This document shows, piece after piece, positions 62,149 through 64,000 of a stretch of DNA of 64,000 bases (position 1 is its first letter; every line of letters starts with the position of its first letter). The translations under genes and the position numbers were made by a program. The stretch is from Hyphomicrobiaceae bacterium. Its GTDB lineage: Bacteria > Pseudomonadota > Alphaproteobacteria > Rhizobiales > Devosiaceae. The notes under the pieces were generated by a model. It was given only the letters and a program-made list of their open reading frames with translations. It had not been told where the DNA came from and searched no databases. The stretch covers positions 62,001-126,000 of the forward strand of contig JACKJG010000003.1 in NCBI GenBank assembly GCA_020638065.1, read 5' to 3'.

Positions 62149-63375
62149 ATGGCAAACAACGAGTGCGAACTCAGCATCATCATGCCCTGCCTCAATGAGG
62201 CGGAGACCATCGTCACCTGCATCGAAAAGGCCCGGGGTTTTCTCGAGCGCGCCGGGATCGACGGTGAGGTGATCATCGCCGACAATGGGTCGACCGACGG
62301 GTCGCAGGACCTTGCGCTCGATGCCGGCGCGCGCGTGGTTGATGTTGCCGAAAAGGGTTACGGCGCTGCGCTTTCCGGCGGTATCGCCGCGGCCTACGGC
62401 AAGTTCATTATCATGGGCGACGCCGATGATTCCTATGATTTTTCCCGCCTCGACGCCTTTGTCGAACGTTTGAGGGACGGCGACGATCTGGTCATGGGCA
62501 ACCGGTTCGAAGGCGGCATCGCGCCCGGCGCCATGCCCCCGCTGCATCGCTATTTCGGCAACCCGGTCCTCTCGTTTGTCGGCCGCCTGTTTTTCGGCTC
62601 CAAGATCGGCGATTTCCATTGCGGGTTGCGAGGATTCAACCGTGCATCGATTCAGAACCTCGGCCTTAGAACCACGGGCATGGAATTCGCCTCCGAAATG
62701 GTGGTCAAGGCAACGCTGACCGGCCTGCGCATTTCGGAAGTCGCGACGACCCTGAGCAAAGATGGCCGCTCCCGCGCCCCGCATCTGCGCTCGTTCCGCG
62801 ATGGCTGGCGGCATTTGCGGTTCCTGTTGCTGTTTTCGCCGCGCTGGCTGTTTCTTTATCCCGGCATCACGCTGTTGCTCATCGGCATTTTCGCAACTGG
62901 TGCTCTTCTGCCCGGTCCGGTCCAGCTGACGGCGCGTATCGAACTCGACATCCATACCCTTTTGATCGCGTCGATGTTCGTTCTGGTCGGAGTGCAGGCC
63001 ATCTCCTTTGCCCTGATTGGACGCCGCTTCGCTTCGCGTTACGGTTTCATCCCGCCCTCGCAATCCTTCGATCGCATCCTCGAGGCCCTCTCGCTTGAGC
63101 GCATCCTGCTGTTTTCCGCCATTATCATTTTCGCGGGCATTGCCGGAATTGGCTGGTCCATCAATCGATGGGCGGATACCGGCTTCGGGCGTCTCGCCTA
63201 TGGTGACATGATGCGCTGGATGATCATTTCCATCACCGCCATTGTTGCGGGCATGCAGACCATAATGACCGGGTTCCTGTCATCCATGATCAACATTCCG
63301 CTTTATGAACGGCGTGTCACGGATATTGCCCATCCTGCCCACCAACGCCGCGCCGCAGATCAGGTGCCGGAGTGA
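62149..63375 (+). CDS. Family 2 glycosyltransferase with C-terminal membrane segments (DPM/GtrB-like)
   Basis: The 408-residue protein has a GT2 domain at the start (ELSIIMPCLNEAETI, VIIADNGSTDGSQD, MGDADDSYDFS for the DxD metal site, and HCGLRGFNR), followed by about four membrane segments. This is the polyprenyl-phosphate sugar transferase layout (dolichol-phosphate mannosyltransferase or GtrB type), which loads a sugar on a lipid carrier at the inner membrane. A GTG at 62131 is an alternative start. Its stop overlaps the next gene. Confidence 0.88.
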   Translation: MANNECELSIIMPCLNEAETIVTCIEKARGFLERAGIDGEVIIADNGSTDGSQDLALDAGARVVDVAEKGYGAALSGGIAAAYGKFIIMGDADDSYDFSRLDAFVERLRDGDDLVMGNRFEGGIAPGAMPPLHRYFGNPVLSFVGRLFFGSKIGDFHCGLRGFNRASIQNLGLRTTGMEFASEMVVKATLTGLRISEVATTLSKDGRSRAPHLRSFRDGWRHLRFLLLFSPRWLFLYPGITLLLIGIFATGALLPGPVQLTARIELDIHTLLIASMFVLVGVQAISFALIGRRFASRYGFIPPSQSFDRILEALSLERILLFSAIIIFAGIAGIGWSINRWADTGFGRLAYGDMMRWMIISITAIVAGMQTIMTGFLSSMINIPLYERRVTDIAHPAHQRRAADQVPE

Positions 63376-64000
63376 TATTCGGCTTCGACGCCGCACTTCT
63401 CGCCGGGCTCGCACTTGTCGGCATGTTGGCCGGATTCGTCGATGCTGTTGCCGGCGGCGGCGGGCTCATCGCCCTTCCGGCGCTTCTGGCCGCCGGCGTG
63501 CACCCGGTCGCTGCTCTTGCCACCAACAAGCTGCAGGGTTCGATCGGCACGTTCATCGCCGCGCTGACTTATTGGCGCAAGGGCCTCATCGATCTCGGGT
63601 CGCTGGCGTTGGCGATCGTCCTGACTTTTGCCGGCGCCTATCTTGGGTCCGCCGCCGTCAAGGCCATTGATGTCTCCGCGCTTCGCCAGATCGTGCCGTT
63701 CGCTCTGATCGCCATCGCGCTCTATTTCCTGTTTGCCCCGCGCCTCAGCGATGAGGATCGCGCGCAACGGCTCAACCGCGCCTTCATTCCGGTGATGGGA
63801 TTCGCCATCGGTTTTTATGACGGCATATTCGGCCCCGGAACGGGCTCGTTCCTGACCATCGGTTTCGTGGTTCTGTTCGGCTTCGGACTGACCCGCGCCA
63901 CGGCCAACACCAAGGCGCTCAATTTCACCTCAAACGCAGCTTCGTTGGCCCTGTTCATCCCGGCAGGCGACGTGCTCTGGCCCGTCGCGCTCGCAATGGC
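63372..64000 (+). CDS. TauE/SafE (TSUP) family permease, cut by the window end
   Basis: The GTG start overlaps the glycosyltransferase stop (GTGA). The visible 209 residues are very hydrophobic with the TSUP signature repeats: GMLAGFVDAVAGGGGLIALPALLAAGVHP, TNKLQGSIGTF and, in the second repeat, GFAIGFYDGIFGPGTGSFL and NTKALNFTSNAASL. Family members export sulfite, sulfonates or related anions. A link to the sulfur operon is possible but it is nearly 50 kb away. The 3' end lies outside the window. Confidence 0.88.
   Translation, partial: MIFGFDAALLAGLALVGMLAGFVDAVAGGGGLIALPALLAAGVHPVAALATNKLQGSIGTFIAALTYWRKGLIDLGSLALAIVLTFAGAYLGSAAVKAIDVSALRQIVPFALIAIALYFLFAPRLSDEDRAQRLNRAFIPVMGFAIGFYDGIFGPGTGSFLTIGFVVLFGFGLTRATANTKALNFTSNAASLALFIPAGDVLWPVALAM

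Overview
The window comes from a high-GC alphaproteobacterium, most likely a member of the Hyphomicrobiales (Rhizobiales). The evidence is a sulfur-oxidising heterodisulfide reductase-like (sHdr) operon of the Hyphomicrobium type, Irr-box-like sites upstream of iron genes, a tRNA-His with A73 and a G1:U72 pair, a hisS-hisZ-hisG block with a short HisG, and a palindromic intergenic element of the kind common in this order. I cannot name the genus from sequence alone.

Layout. 0-3.6 kb: a small secreted Cys-rich protein followed by a three-gene ABC exporter (adaptor, permease, ATPase). 3.7-14.2 kb: the sulfur locus. A two-cysteine ArsR regulator (sHdrR-like) faces a long minus-strand run: lipoate-protein ligase, amidotransferase-like protein, DsrE3C, sHdrC1, B1, A, hypothetical, C2, B2, a second hypothetical, the lipoate-binding protein LbpA, a second DsrE-family protein, and TusA. 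TusA and the DsrE proteins should pass sulfane sulfur to the sHdr complex, which oxidises it in the cytoplasm; lipoylated LbpA is the expected electron acceptor and the ligase would load it. A TTTGA-N6-TCAA site lies upstream of both the regulator and the operon.

13.0-16.3 kb is unusual. The ligase, the 5' end of the amidotransferase, an ornithine decarboxylase and the 5' part of an acetyltransferase are all split by frameshifts, although their sequence stays recognisable across frames. This looks like a block of indel errors or very recent decay. A probable speF-type structured leader precedes the decarboxylase. 16.5-20.8 kb holds housekeeping genes: FMN reductase with a divergent HxlR regulator and a perfect palindromic operator, an MscS channel, an AcuI/YhdH reductase and an ASCH-like protein.

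20.8-27.3 kb is a periplasmic iron-type cluster: imelysin, di-heme oxidoreductase, imelysin-like protein, Tat-exported DUF1513 protein and another imelysin. An Irr-box-like site precedes it, and a near-identical site precedes an FbpAB iron transporter at 43.5-46.3 kb. Only the first imelysin keeps the GxHxxE histidine. 27.3-43.5 kb is metabolic: UxuA, GlpK, a hydroxyacid dehydrogenase, an M20 hydrolase, aromatic aminotransferase, transaldolase, Mrp, and GH1 and GH13 glucosidases around a LacI regulator.

46.4-64 kb: a 984-residue histidine-kinase homologue that has lost its H, N and G1 box residues, tRNA-His, an L,D-transpeptidase, a single-domain response regulator, Tag, an RTX protein built from five copies of an unusual module, and an ECF sigma / anti-sigma / subtilase operon. 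A 35-codon reading frame with four consecutive His codons lies upstream of hisS-hisZ-hisG and is a candidate his attenuator. A glycosyltransferase and a TauE/SafE permease that runs off the window end complete the region.
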